Shown here piece by piece: positions 9,760-17,614 of a DNA stretch of 41,586 nt. Position 1 is the first letter of the stretch. The number at the start of each line of letters is the position of its first letter. The position numbers and the translations under genes are program-made. The notes below the pieces were generated by a model that saw nothing but the letters and a program-made list of their open reading frames with translations, was not told the DNA's origin and ran no database searches. This DNA comes from Brasilonema sp. CT11 (GTDB lineage Bacteria > Cyanobacteriota > Cyanobacteriia > Cyanobacteriales > Nostocaceae): assembly GCF_017982655.1 (NCBI RefSeq), contig NZ_JABXYX010000066.1, positions 1 to 41,586 of the forward strand, written 5' to 3'.

Positions 9760-10386
9760 ATGACCCAAAAGAAAACTGACCCTTACCCAGCTTTAATCGA
9801 AATTCCTGCCGGATATCTCAACATTATGGGCTATATCGATGAATCAGAGGTGAATGGTCCTGGGTGTCGTGCTGTTGTTTGGGTGCAGGGGTGTTTGCGA
9901 GAATGCCCAGGTTGTTTTAATGTTGAGTCCTGGTCATTTGAAATTAATCAACTTATATCAATTGACAGCCTTGCGGAGAAAATTTTGAGTAATCCTCGCA
10001 ACCAAGGAGTGACATTTTCTGGAGGGGAACCGTTTTGGCAAGCCCCTGCACTGGCGATTCTCGCTTCTAAGATAAAAGCAGCTGGACTGAATGTAATGTC
10101 TTTTTCTGGGTTTACCCTAGAGCAGTTACAATCGCAACATGCCCCAGCTGGCGCTCAAGACCTCTTGAACCAGTTGGACATTTTAATTGATGGTCCATAT
10201 ATCCAGTCGTTAGCACTTAATTCACCATTATCTCCTGTTTCTTCCAGCAATCAACGTGTTCACGTTTTTAATCCTGATTTGAAAGATAAAATTACCTGGG
10301 CAAGCGACCAAATAGAAGTTCATATTTTCAAAGACGGTAGCCGTCTGATCACTGGCTACCGAGGAGGGCTGGAGTTGTCGCAATGA
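9760..10386 (+). CDS. Radical-SAM activating enzyme, NrdG-like, 4Fe-4S
   Basis: 208 aa. The cluster motif is CLRECPGC with cysteines 45, 49 and 52 (CX3CX2C), followed by the SAM-binding TFSGGEPFWQ (~88-97). ILIDGPYIQ and the short length match the NrdG group (anaerobic ribonucleotide-reductase activase, 4Fe-4S single-cluster domain). NrdG makes the glycyl radical on NrdD, but no nrdD or other glycyl-radical enzyme is visible nearby, so the substrate is open. The ATG is preceded by AAGAGGA. It ends just before a GGGAGTGA-type repeat. Confidence 0.85.
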   Translation: MTQKKTDPYPALIEIPAGYLNIMGYIDESEVNGPGCRAVVWVQGCLRECPGCFNVESWSFEINQLISIDSLAEKILSNPRNQGVTFSGGEPFWQAPALAILASKIKAAGLNVMSFSGFTLEQLQSQHAPAGAQDLLNQLDILIDGPYIQSLALNSPLSPVSSSNQRVHVFNPDLKDKITWASDQIEVHIFKDGSRLITGYRGGLELSQ

Positions 10387-10430
10387 GGGAGTGAGGGGGA
10401 GAGGGAGTGAGGGAGTCAGGGAGAGTAAAA
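10383..10430. repeat. Short G-rich tandem repeat (GGGAGTGA-type)
   Basis: Degenerate 7-8 bp units (GGGAGTGA, GGGGGAGA, GGGAGTCA) directly follow the TGA of the preceding gene. Confidence 0.6.
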
Positions 10431-10512
10431 TCCTCCTCATCTGAGATCTTGCACAATTCTCACACCTTGCATTCTCGTCCGCCAGGGATTGAAATCCCAG
10501 TCTCATAGCAAA

Positions 10513-10593
10513 AGTCGTCTAAAGACGACTGCACAAGCCTTTCAGTCTACTTTAGGAGACTTGGGTTGTGAGCCTCGGAATTAATTCCGAGGC
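10513..10593. repeat. Compound palindromic repeat
   Basis: It contains AGTCGTCT-AA-AGACGACT (10513-10530), the arm pair AGTCTACT/GGAGACT around 10543-10560 (imperfect), and the perfect 22-bp palindrome centred in CCTCGGAATTAATTCCGAGG (10572-10593). The arrangement looks like a small palindromic mobile repeat. It lies ahead of gloA and could also act as transcribed hairpins. Confidence 0.65.
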
Positions 10594-10714
10594 GGTCAAA
10601 ATTGGCTAATTTAAAGTGATGCAACATCTCAGTCATCTTCTCCAGTATGAGGACGGTTGCCAGATTACAATATTCAGCGGAACGACAAAACATCAAAGCA
10701 AAAGTGAGATAATT

Positions 10715-11149
10715 ATGCGATTCTTGCACACAATGCTACGGGTAGGTAACCTTGAAGAATCCCTGAAGTTCTACTGTGATCTCTTGGGGATGAAGCTATT
10801 GCGGCAAAAAGACTATCCTGGGGGAGAGTTTACTCTGGCTTTTGTTGGCTACGGTGATGAAAGTGAAAAGACAGTGCTAGAACTTACTTATAACTGGGGT
10901 ACGGAAAAGTACGATTTGGGAGATGCTTACGGGCATATTGCCATCGGAGTTGATGATATTTACACGACATGTGAGGAAATCAAAAAGCTTGGTGGTAAAG
11001 TTGTACGCGAACCAGGACCAATGAAACACGGTTCTACAGTTATTGCTTTTGTGGAAGATCCAAATGGGTATAAAGTAGAACTGATTCAGACGAAACCTCA
11101 AGAAGAGGCTGTGAAACAAGAAACAGAACCGCAAATGGTAAACCAGTAA
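10715..11149 (+). CDS. gloA: Lactoylglutathione lyase (glyoxalase I)
   Basis: 144 aa from ATG 10715; the frame is open upstream, but homology begins with [20 protein letters not shown]. It isomerises the hemithioacetal of methylglyoxal and glutathione to lactoylglutathione. The vicinal-oxygen-chelate metal ligands are visible: His5 (FLHTML), Glu in LELTYNW, His in YGHIAIGV, and Glu in YKVELIQT. These match the Ni/Co-type short bacterial GloA. The C-terminal ~15 residues ([16 protein letters not shown]) are a low-complexity tail. Confidence 0.95.
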   Translation: MRFLHTMLRVGNLEESLKFYCDLLGMKLLRQKDYPGGEFTLAFVGYGDESEKTVLELTYNWGTEKYDLGDAYGHIAIGVDDIYTTCEEIKKLGGKVVREPGPMKHGSTVIAFVEDPNGYKVELIQTKPQEEAVKQETEPQMVNQ

Positions 11150-11156
11150 ATATAAC

Positions 11157-11184
11157 AGTTACTAGTTACCAGTTACCAGTTACC
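11157..11184. repeat. Heptamer tandem repeat AGTTACC x4
   Basis: Four 7-bp units (AGTTACT, then AGTTACC three times) lie just after gloA. They are followed by TGCACTGAGCTTGTCGAAGTG (11203-11223), a small inverted repeat seen widely in cyanobacteria. Confidence 0.75.
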
Positions 11185-11266
11185 AGTTTTCACTGTTCAC
11201 TGCGATGCACTGAGCTTGTCGAAGTGTTCCCTGCTATATAACCAAAAGTACAAAAGTATAGGTGTG

Positions 11267-13042
11267 ATGGAGTTGAGCGTAAAGCAATGTCTCAGGCAAA
11301 GAATTCGTTCTAGAAATTTATGGGCTTGGAGTTTACTCATTTGGGGAATTCCTAGCCAAATCATCTGCTTTCCAAAAGCAGCGAATTCTTTGCCTTCTCC
11401 AAAACAGCAAGAAACTGCTGTTTCGACTTTTCTTGCGGGAAATGACCTGTATGAGGCGATACCAGAGAATTTTAAACAGTCTGCAGGTGAAGCAACAGCG
11501 ACAGAATTTCCCGAAGCATCTGTAACATCCCTGGATACAGAGTCCCAATCTGTAAACAAATCTGGTAATCTGAACAAAAATGCTCAGATGCCAGATCCCC
11601 CGACTCCAGCCAATGAGTCTGGTAATCCTGACACAAATATCAATACGTCACCTCAACAACCTTCGGTTTCGCAATTGTCTGATGTTCAACCGAGTGATTG
11701 GGCGTATCAGGCGTTGCGATCGCTCATGGAACGTTATGGTGTCCTCTCTGGTTATCCGGATCACACGTTTCGTGGAAACCGTCCTCTGTCTCGTTATGAA
11801 TTTGCTGCGGGTTTGGCGGCTACGATGGATAAACTCGATAGCCTGATTGGCAATGGTTTTCGCGATCAGTTCATTCAGCAAGACTTGATAACTTTACGAC
11901 GGTTAGAAAGAGAATATCGTTCAGCTTTGGATGACTTGGCAAAAAGACTCAACAAAATGGACGATCGCGTGACGCGGCTGGAAGCACATCGATTTTCCGC
12001 GACAACCAAACTTCAAGGTCAAGCTATTGTTGCTTTTACACAAGGTAGTGCTGCTAATTCTACCATAGTCTCGCGCGAGCGGTTAAATTTATTAACTAGC
12101 TTTAACAGTAATGATTTACTCCTGACTCAGTTAGAAGCTGGTAACAATGGCGATGATGCTATAGGACGAGCACAAAAAAGCAAAAACTTGAACCTTCTGG
12201 GAACGAGTGGTTTAATCGCCAGTGGTGGCGGACTAGATTATGTCGATGTTGACTCCGCTTTTAAGCTAAGACGTTTGTACTACTCTTTTCGTCCCGCGTC
12301 AGATTTATCTGTGAGTGTTGGAGCAAAAATGTCTCCAAGAGATTTCATTGATCATAATAGATATGCTAACAACGAGGCGGTTGATTTTAGTTCCAGTTTT
12401 TTTATTAATAACCCTTTGATTGTTCAAAACCAAATTGACCGATATGGCGGTGCAGGAGTGGCGATATCCTGGAATCCAGGTGGTAGTCCATTAACTTTTC
12501 GTTCTCTTTACATCGCTGCTGATGCAAATGTTGTCAACTCAAATGGCAGTGGTGGTTTATTTAAGGATAGATATCAAGCCAGTGCAGAAGTGGAATACTC
12601 ACTCAGCAATCAACTGGCATTAAGACTACAATATACTAGGGCCGAAATCAACAACACCGACATTAACGCTTTCGGGGTTAATGCCGAATATGCCTTAAAC
12701 AGGAATCTAGGCATTTTTACTCGCCTAGGATTTGGGAATTACCAAGGGTTCAACACCGCGATTAACCAAAATTTGGATATCAATCCTTTTAGTTGGGCAG
12801 TCGGCTTTGGTATTCGTAACCTCGTGATTCCCGGTACAGTTGGGGGTATCGCCGTAGGTCAACCTTTTGTCACCGATGGTTTGGGAAATAGCACCCAGAC
12901 AAACATTGAGGCATTTTATAATCTGGAGCTAAGCGACAATGTTAGTATCACACCCATATTTTCAGTAGTCACAAACGCAAACAACGATAGCTCGAATAAT
13001 ACCATCTGGCAAGGTGCCTTGAGAACGGTAATTTCCTTTTAA
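11267..13042 (+). CDS. SLH-domain OprB-family outer-membrane porin
   Basis: About 591 aa from ATG 11267; a TTG 51 bp upstream also keeps the frame. Residues ~20-45 form a signal peptide (basic start, then LWAWSLLIWGIPSQ). A linker rich in S, P and N follows. The SLH domain (~140-190: SDWAYQALRSLMERYGVLSGYPDHTFRGNRPLSRYEFA) anchors to peptidoglycan-linked polymer. A short coiled coil (~205-240, LRRLEREYRSALDDLAKRLNKMDDRVTRLE) comes next, and the rest is a beta-barrel. This is the standard cyanobacterial porin layout (SomA/Slr1908 type, also called iron-uptake porins). The substrate cannot be read from sequence. Confidence 0.92.
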   Translation: MELSVKQCLRQRIRSRNLWAWSLLIWGIPSQIICFPKAANSLPSPKQQETAVSTFLAGNDLYEAIPENFKQSAGEATATEFPEASVTSLDTESQSVNKSGNLNKNAQMPDPPTPANESGNPDTNINTSPQQPSVSQLSDVQPSDWAYQALRSLMERYGVLSGYPDHTFRGNRPLSRYEFAAGLAATMDKLDSLIGNGFRDQFIQQDLITLRRLEREYRSALDDLAKRLNKMDDRVTRLEAHRFSATTKLQGQAIVAFTQGSAANSTIVSRERLNLLTSFNSNDLLLTQLEAGNNGDDAIGRAQKSKNLNLLGTSGLIASGGGLDYVDVDSAFKLRRLYYSFRPASDLSVSVGAKMSPRDFIDHNRYANNEAVDFSSSFFINNPLIVQNQIDRYGGAGVAISWNPGGSPLTFRSLYIAADANVVNSNGSGGLFKDRYQASAEVEYSLSNQLALRLQYTRAEINNTDINAFGVNAEYALNRNLGIFTRLGFGNYQGFNTAINQNLDINPFSWAVGFGIRNLVIPGTVGGIAVGQPFVTDGLGNSTQTNIEAFYNLELSDNVSITPIFSVVTNANNDSSNNTIWQGALRTVISF

Positions 13043-13159
13043 AGTCAGTTGCGAGTCATGATTAAAGGGCTGATTGCAAAGTATCCTCAAATTGCAATGG
13101 CAGATACAAGCGGATACACCCTAAAAATGATTGGATATTAATTTGACAACATCTAGTTT

Positions 13160-13221
13160 AAAATCCAAAATCTAAAATCTAAAATCTAAAATCCGAAATC
13201 CAAAATCTAAAATCTAAAATT
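13160..13221. repeat. Heptamer tandem repeat AAAATCY x8, ending 7 bp before clpB
   Basis: Eight heptamers (AAAATCT or AAAATCC, one GAAATCC) run without gaps into AAAATTGTAAAG and the clpB ATG. The repeat therefore occupies the position where a ribosome binding site would be expected; no Shine-Dalgarno sequence is visible. Confidence 0.9.
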
Positions 13222-13227
13222 GTAAAG

Positions 13228-15897
13228 ATGCAGCCTACAGATCCAAATAAATTTACCGATAAAGCTTGGGAAGCAATTGTCAAATCACAGGATATTGTTC
13301 GAGCATATCAACAACAGCAACTTGATGTTGAACATTTACTGATTGCGTTATTAGAGGAACCAACTGGACTAGCAACACGCATTCTCGGTCGTTGCGAAAT
13401 TGACGCCTTGCGCTTGCAACAGCAAGTAGAAGCATTTACCCAACGTCAACCGAAAGTGGGTAAAACTGAGCAGCTCTATCTTAGTCGTAGCTTAGATACA
13501 TTACTAGACCGAGCTGAAGAAGCAAGAGCTAGGATGAAAGATTCCTACATTTCTATTGAACACTTGCTTTTAGCTTTTGCAGAAGATGAGCGTATTGGAC
13601 GAAAGATATATAAAAGCTTTAACTTAGATACTGCAAAGCTAGAGGCTGCGATCAAAACAGTTCGCGGTAGCCAAAAGGTGAGCGATCAAAACCCAGAATC
13701 TCGTTACGAAGCTCTGCAAAAGTTTGGCACAGACTTGACAGAACAAGCAAAATCTGGTAAGCTTGACCCGGTGATAGGACGGGATGATGAAATCCGCCGA
13801 GTCATACAAGTGTTGTCCCGTCGTAGTAAGAATAACCCTGTACTGATAGGTGAACCTGGAGTTGGGAAGACGGCGATCGCAGAAGCATTAGCACAGCGTA
13901 TAGTTAATGGCGATGTTCCAGAATCTTTGAAAAACCGCCAACTCATGTCATTGGATATCGGTAGCTTGATTGCTGGAGCAAAATACCGGGGTGAATTTGA
14001 AGACCGATTGAAATCTGTTCTCAAGGAAGTGATAGAATCCAATGGTCAAATTGTGCTGTTTATTGATGAACTGCACACCGTCGTTGGGACTGGTTCGGGC
14101 CAACAAGGGGCGATGGATGCAGGGAATTTACTCAAACCCATGTTGGCGCGAGGAGAACTGCGTTGCATTGGTGCAACAACTTTGGATGAGTACCGCAAAT
14201 ATATAGAAAAAGATGCGGCTTTGGAACGGCGTTTTCAGCAAGTTTTTGTCGATCAGCCCAGTGTGGAAAATACAATTTCTATTTTGCGGGGGCTGAAAGA
14301 GCGCTACGAAGTTCATCACAATGTTAAAATTTCGGATTCAGCGCTGGTAGCAGCAGCAACACTGTCTGCGCGTTACATTTCTGACCGCTTCTTACCAGAT
14401 AAAGCTATTGATTTGGTGGATGAGGCAGCGGCACAGTTGAAAATGGAGATAACCTCCAAACCAACAGAATTGGAAAATATTGACCGACGGTTGATGCAGC
14501 TAGAAATGGAAAAGCTGTCGTTAGCTGGCGAAGAGAAAGCTACGATTCAGACAAAAGAGCGTTTGGCGCGAATTGAGCAAGAAATTGTCAATTTGACGGA
14601 AAAACAGCAAGAATTCAATGGACAGTGGCAAGGTGAAAAACAGCTACTGGAAGCAATAAGTGCCTTAAAGCAAGAAGAAGAAAAGCTGCGAGTGCAAATT
14701 GAACAAGCAGAACGCGCTTATGACTTGAACAAAGCCGCACAGTTGAAGTATGGCAAGTTGGAAGGAGTGCAGCGCGATCGCGAAGCCAAAGAAGTCCAGT
14801 TGCTAGAAATTCAAAGTATAGGAGCAACTTTGCTGCGGGAACAGGTGACGGAAGCCGATATTGCTGAAATTGTGGCGAAATGGACGGGAATTCCTGTAAA
14901 CCGCCTGTTGGAATCTGAACGCCAAAAGTTGCTGCAACTTGAGACACATCTACACCAGCGAGTTGTGGGACAACAAGAAGCCGTTTCTGCTGTCTCAGCA
15001 GCAATTCGTCGTGCGCGTGCGGGAATGAAAGACCCCAGTCGCCCGATTGGTTCGTTCTTGTTTATGGGACCAACAGGAGTTGGTAAAACGGAACTCGCCC
15101 GCGCTTTAGCACAGTTTCTGTTTGATTCTGATGATGCTTTAGTGCGTCTGGATATGTCCGAGTATATGGAGAAACACTCCGTTTCCCGGTTGGTTGGTGC
15201 GCCTCCTGGATATGTAGGTTACGAAGAAGGTGGTCAACTTTCCGAAGCGATTCGTCGTCGTCCGTACTCGGTGGTGTTGTTGGATGAAGTGGAAAAAGCT
15301 CACCCGGATGTGTTTAATATTCTGTTGCAGGTATTAGATGACGGCAGAATTACTGACTCGCAAGGACGAACAGTAGATTTTCGCAACACTGTGATTGTCA
15401 TGACTAGTAACATTGGTAGCGAACACATACTGGACATATCTGGTGACGACGCCAATTATGAAAAGATGCAGAACCGAGTCATGCATGCTTTGCGATCGCA
15501 CTTCCGTCCAGAATTCCTCAACCGCGTTGATGACACTATTCTCTTCCACACCCTCAGCCGCAGCGAAATGCGACACATCATCCGCATCCAACTCAAGCGG
15601 GTGGAAAGTCTTCTACAAGAGCAAAAGATTTCTTTGGAGATATCAACAGCCGCTTGTGATTACCTCGTGGAAACAGGATATGACCCAGTATACGGCGCAC
15701 GTCCTATAAAACGAGCACTGCAGCGAGAAGTGGAAAACCCCGTCGCGACTAAGCTATTGGAGAATACTTTTGTCCCTGGCGACACAATTGTGATCGACAA
15801 AGCGGATCATGGGTTGACTTTTAGTAAGAAAATGGTGGTGAAGGTGCCAGTAGTGCAGAATAAGACTTTGTTAATTGAAGCATCGCGTGAGGTGTGA
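13228..15897 (+). CDS. clpB: ATP-dependent disaggregase ClpB
   Basis: An 889-aa hexameric AAA+ chaperone that pulls proteins out of aggregates together with DnaK. Domain order: Clp_N repeats (1-145), AAA-1 with Walker [10 protein letters not shown] at ~208, the long M-domain coiled coil (~410-530, rich in E, K and Q), AAA-2 with Walker [10 protein letters not shown] at ~614, and the C-terminal sensor domain with [16 protein letters not shown]. The pore-loop segment [10 protein letters not shown] is present. Length is typical. There is no ClpP-binding loop of the ClpA/ClpC type. Cyanobacteria often carry two clpB genes; which paralogue this is cannot be decided. Confidence 0.97.
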   Translation: MQPTDPNKFTDKAWEAIVKSQDIVRAYQQQQLDVEHLLIALLEEPTGLATRILGRCEIDALRLQQQVEAFTQRQPKVGKTEQLYLSRSLDTLLDRAEEARARMKDSYISIEHLLLAFAEDERIGRKIYKSFNLDTAKLEAAIKTVRGSQKVSDQNPESRYEALQKFGTDLTEQAKSGKLDPVIGRDDEIRRVIQVLSRRSKNNPVLIGEPGVGKTAIAEALAQRIVNGDVPESLKNRQLMSLDIGSLIAGAKYRGEFEDRLKSVLKEVIESNGQIVLFIDELHTVVGTGSGQQGAMDAGNLLKPMLARGELRCIGATTLDEYRKYIEKDAALERRFQQVFVDQPSVENTISILRGLKERYEVHHNVKISDSALVAAATLSARYISDRFLPDKAIDLVDEAAAQLKMEITSKPTELENIDRRLMQLEMEKLSLAGEEKATIQTKERLARIEQEIVNLTEKQQEFNGQWQGEKQLLEAISALKQEEEKLRVQIEQAERAYDLNKAAQLKYGKLEGVQRDREAKEVQLLEIQSIGATLLREQVTEADIAEIVAKWTGIPVNRLLESERQKLLQLETHLHQRVVGQQEAVSAVSAAIRRARAGMKDPSRPIGSFLFMGPTGVGKTELARALAQFLFDSDDALVRLDMSEYMEKHSVSRLVGAPPGYVGYEEGGQLSEAIRRRPYSVVLLDEVEKAHPDVFNILLQVLDDGRITDSQGRTVDFRNTVIVMTSNIGSEHILDISGDDANYEKMQNRVMHALRSHFRPEFLNRVDDTILFHTLSRSEMRHIIRIQLKRVESLLQEQKISLEISTAACDYLVETGYDPVYGARPIKRALQREVENPVATKLLENTFVPGDTIVIDKADHGLTFSKKMVVKVPVVQNKTLLIEASREV

Positions 15898-15970
15898 GAT
15901 TTTATAGCGGGATGTGTTAGGTGTATTGCTTGATTCACATCCTGCATACCCGTGATATTAGGATTGTGCG

Positions 15971-16331
15971 ATGGATAAACTAGCAAAGTATCGTCAAATA
16001 GTGCGAAAAGTTATATCCGAATATGCCACTCACAAGCCTTATCACGGTCAAATTGATATTGGAGCTATTATAGATTCCGAACGCGATCTGCTCAAGGCAG
16101 CAGCGAAGCTATCGCTACCAAGTCTTACAGATAGGTTGGGATGGAATCCGTCGCGTACATGGTTGTACGGTACATATCGACATTATTGGTGATAAAGTTT
16201 GGATACAGTATGACGGTAGTTCTTACCCAGTCGCAGAAGCACTCATGGAAGCTGGTATTCCTCGTGAAGACATTGTTTTGGGTTTTCATCCAGAGAATTT
16301 ACGTCAACATACAGGGTTCGCTATATCTTGA
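15971..16331 (+). pseudogene. xisI: xisI-like gene broken by a 25-bp insertion
   Basis: It begins MDKLAKYRQIVRKVISEYAT, a good XisI (fdxN-element excision controlling factor) N-terminus, and reads to SERD. A 25-bp insertion at 16089-16113 then shifts the frame, and the first frame ends at 16192. The second frame resumes as YQVLQIGWDGIRRVHG and continues through IDIIGDKVWIQYDG and HPENLRQHTGFAIS to a TGA near 16331. Deleting the insert restores a complete XisI of normal length. No xisH precedes it. XisH/XisI-type pairs are common in heterocystous cyanobacteria; most are not linked to any excision element. Confidence 0.85.
16089..16113. repeat. 25-bp small interspersed repeat inserted in a HIP1 site, copy A
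   Basis: The insert is preceded by GCGATC and followed by GC, so its removal yields GCGATCGC, a perfect HIP1 octamer, and repairs the xisI frame. The same 25-bp unit with identical flanks is at 40983-41007, differing near the centre (CTCAAGG versus CCCTTGG). Both end GCAGCAGCGAAGCTATC. Confidence 0.85.
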
Positions 16332-16416
16332 ATCACAAAGAATGTTGTCAGGAAACATTTTTCCACACGAGCGTATTAAGCTCTAAGTATAGTCTCTCAG
16401 CTGCAAGCAGCGAATA

Positions 16417-16491
16417 ATGCAATACTGGCAACCCAACCAAACTATAAAAAACGGTAGATTCACTATTCAAAAAATTCTCAGTGGTGATTGA
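16417..16491 (+). pseudogene. N-terminal scrap of a Ser/Thr protein kinase gene
   Basis: ATG 16417 reads MQYWQPNQTIKNGRFTIQKI then LSGD and stops. This matches the usual opening of cyanobacterial Ser/Thr kinases (W.PG..I...RF.I.K.L..GGFG). Nothing of the kinase domain follows; the next bases read into GUN4 in another frame. Many such kinases carry a C-terminal GUN4 domain, so this is best explained as an internal deletion of one kinase-GUN4 gene. Confidence 0.6.
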
Positions 16492-16723
16492 CTACACCCA
16501 ACTGCGTGACTTGCTTGCAGCAGGAAAGTGGAAACAAGCTGATGAAGAAACAGCGCGAGTCATGCTAGCGGTAGCTGGGAGAAAAAAGCAAGAGGGGCTT
16601 GATATTGAACACTATGAAACATTTTTTAAACTTGAGTTAGTGCAAATTGTTATCCAATCTCAAAACCTCAAGCTGCTGATTTACGAACCAGAACAGGAAG
16701 TGATTGAACGATGGATAAGATAG
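16481..16723 (+). pseudogene. xisH: Chimeric frame: GUN4 N-terminal piece joined to XisH C-terminal piece
   Basis: 80 codons from a GTG. The first ~45 residues (DYTQLRDLLAAGKWKQADEE...RVMLAVAGR) are the start of a GUN4 domain, the tetrapyrrole-binding fold of the Mg-chelatase cofactor. The last ~33 (FFKLELVQIVIQSQNLKLLI followed by YEPEQEVIERWIR) are the end of XisH, an endonuclease-like fold. The core of both domains is missing. The stop overlaps the ATG of the next xisI fragment by 13 bp, the normal xisH-xisI spacing, so the right junction is original and the left one is a rearrangement. Probably non-functional. Confidence 0.7.
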
Positions 16724-16878
16724 TTCAATATCGAGAAATTATCAGACGATTGATTACTGATTACGTCAATGAAGCTTCAACCTACGAATTCTTGGCGCTC
16801 TTGGCGTCCGCGCTGCCTCACCCCGGTACCGTTCTCTCCTACGTGTGTTTCAAAAATCTTTGGAAGATTCCTGTATGA
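16711..16878 (+). pseudogene. xisI: xisI remnant, 5' part only
   Basis: It begins MDKIVQYREIIRRLITDYVN followed by EAS, a clear XisI N-terminus, then turns at about codon 25 into repeat-derived sequence (FLALLASALPHPGT from CTTGGCGCTCTTGGCGTCC). It stops after 55 codons. Normal XisI is about 110 residues. Its start overlaps the end of the xisH piece. Confidence 0.7.
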
Positions 16879-17059
16879 TAAATATTAAGAGAGGATTTCT
16901 CACTCGAATCTGCCAAGTGTTCGAGCAATTGCTAGTATAGCGGTAAATCTGTGGAATAGCTCCTTTTACTTTGAGACTGGCTGTAGCTGAATCTGCACAG
17001 CCATTCGGTGGAACATCATCCTTCAGACTTTCACGTCAGCAATGCCCGATTTCACATCC

Positions 17060-17536
17060 TTAGCGAACAGTCAATTTAAACGTATATGCGGGACTAGTAA
17101 GTTGATAAGGCTGTGCAATGATAACTTGGTAGTCACCCGTTGCTGTAGCAGGAAACTGAGCGTTTTGTGGGTTTGAACTAGATTCTCCACCTGGTTTGAC
17201 AAAGGTGAAGCCAGAAAGTCCTTGGTCATTTTTATTACCACCAACCCGAGTGCCATTCCAAGTTATATCTGCAATAATTGTTTGACCTTTACGGGCGTGA
17301 AAAATATAAGTATCTTTTTTACCCAAACGCACTGAGCTTTTGATCACAGTAGATGTACTTCCTGGTGGAAACTTTATGCGATGGGTAGATTTTGTTTCTG
17401 GCTGGGCTGCAAGTAAAACAAAATTACTATCCCATTTTTTCGCGAATACTGGCGTTTGGTAAAGTACATATCCACCGATCAAACTCGTTGCTCCTAGTAT
17501 CCAGGCAATAAAACGTTTGTTACAAAATAGAAACAT
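17060..17536 (-). CDS. Secreted small beta-rich protein (PPC-like domain)
   Basis: About 158 aa from the second in-frame Met (MFLFCNKRFIAWILGATSLI); 11 further codons upstream are open. A basic-hydrophobic signal sequence or anchor occupies residues ~8-32, ending near VFAKK. The rest (RIKFPPGSTSTVIKSSVRLG, KDTYIFHARKGQTIIADI, PATATGDYQVIIAQP, YTFKLTV) follows the pattern of bacterial pre-peptidase-C-terminal/jelly-roll modules on exported cyanobacterial proteins. No catalytic motif. Monocistronic; exact role unknown. Confidence 0.65.
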   Translation of the reverse strand: MFLFCNKRFIAWILGATSLIGGYVLYQTPVFAKKWDSNFVLLAAQPETKSTHRIKFPPGSTSTVIKSSVRLGKKDTYIFHARKGQTIIADITWNGTRVGGNKNDQGLSGFTFVKPGGESSSNPQNAQFPATATGDYQVIIAQPYQLTSPAYTFKLTVR

Positions 17537-17614
17537 AGTTTGTTTTTCCGAAAAATTTGCGTATCGCACCTACAAATTATACTTCTATTTAGTCTAAACT
17601 CCAGTCTCAAGTAA

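Noticed and set aside
15910-15943. GGATGTG/CACATCC inverted repeat after clpB as a terminator
   Set aside because: The stem is 7 bp with a long loop and no following T-run, which is too weak to call.
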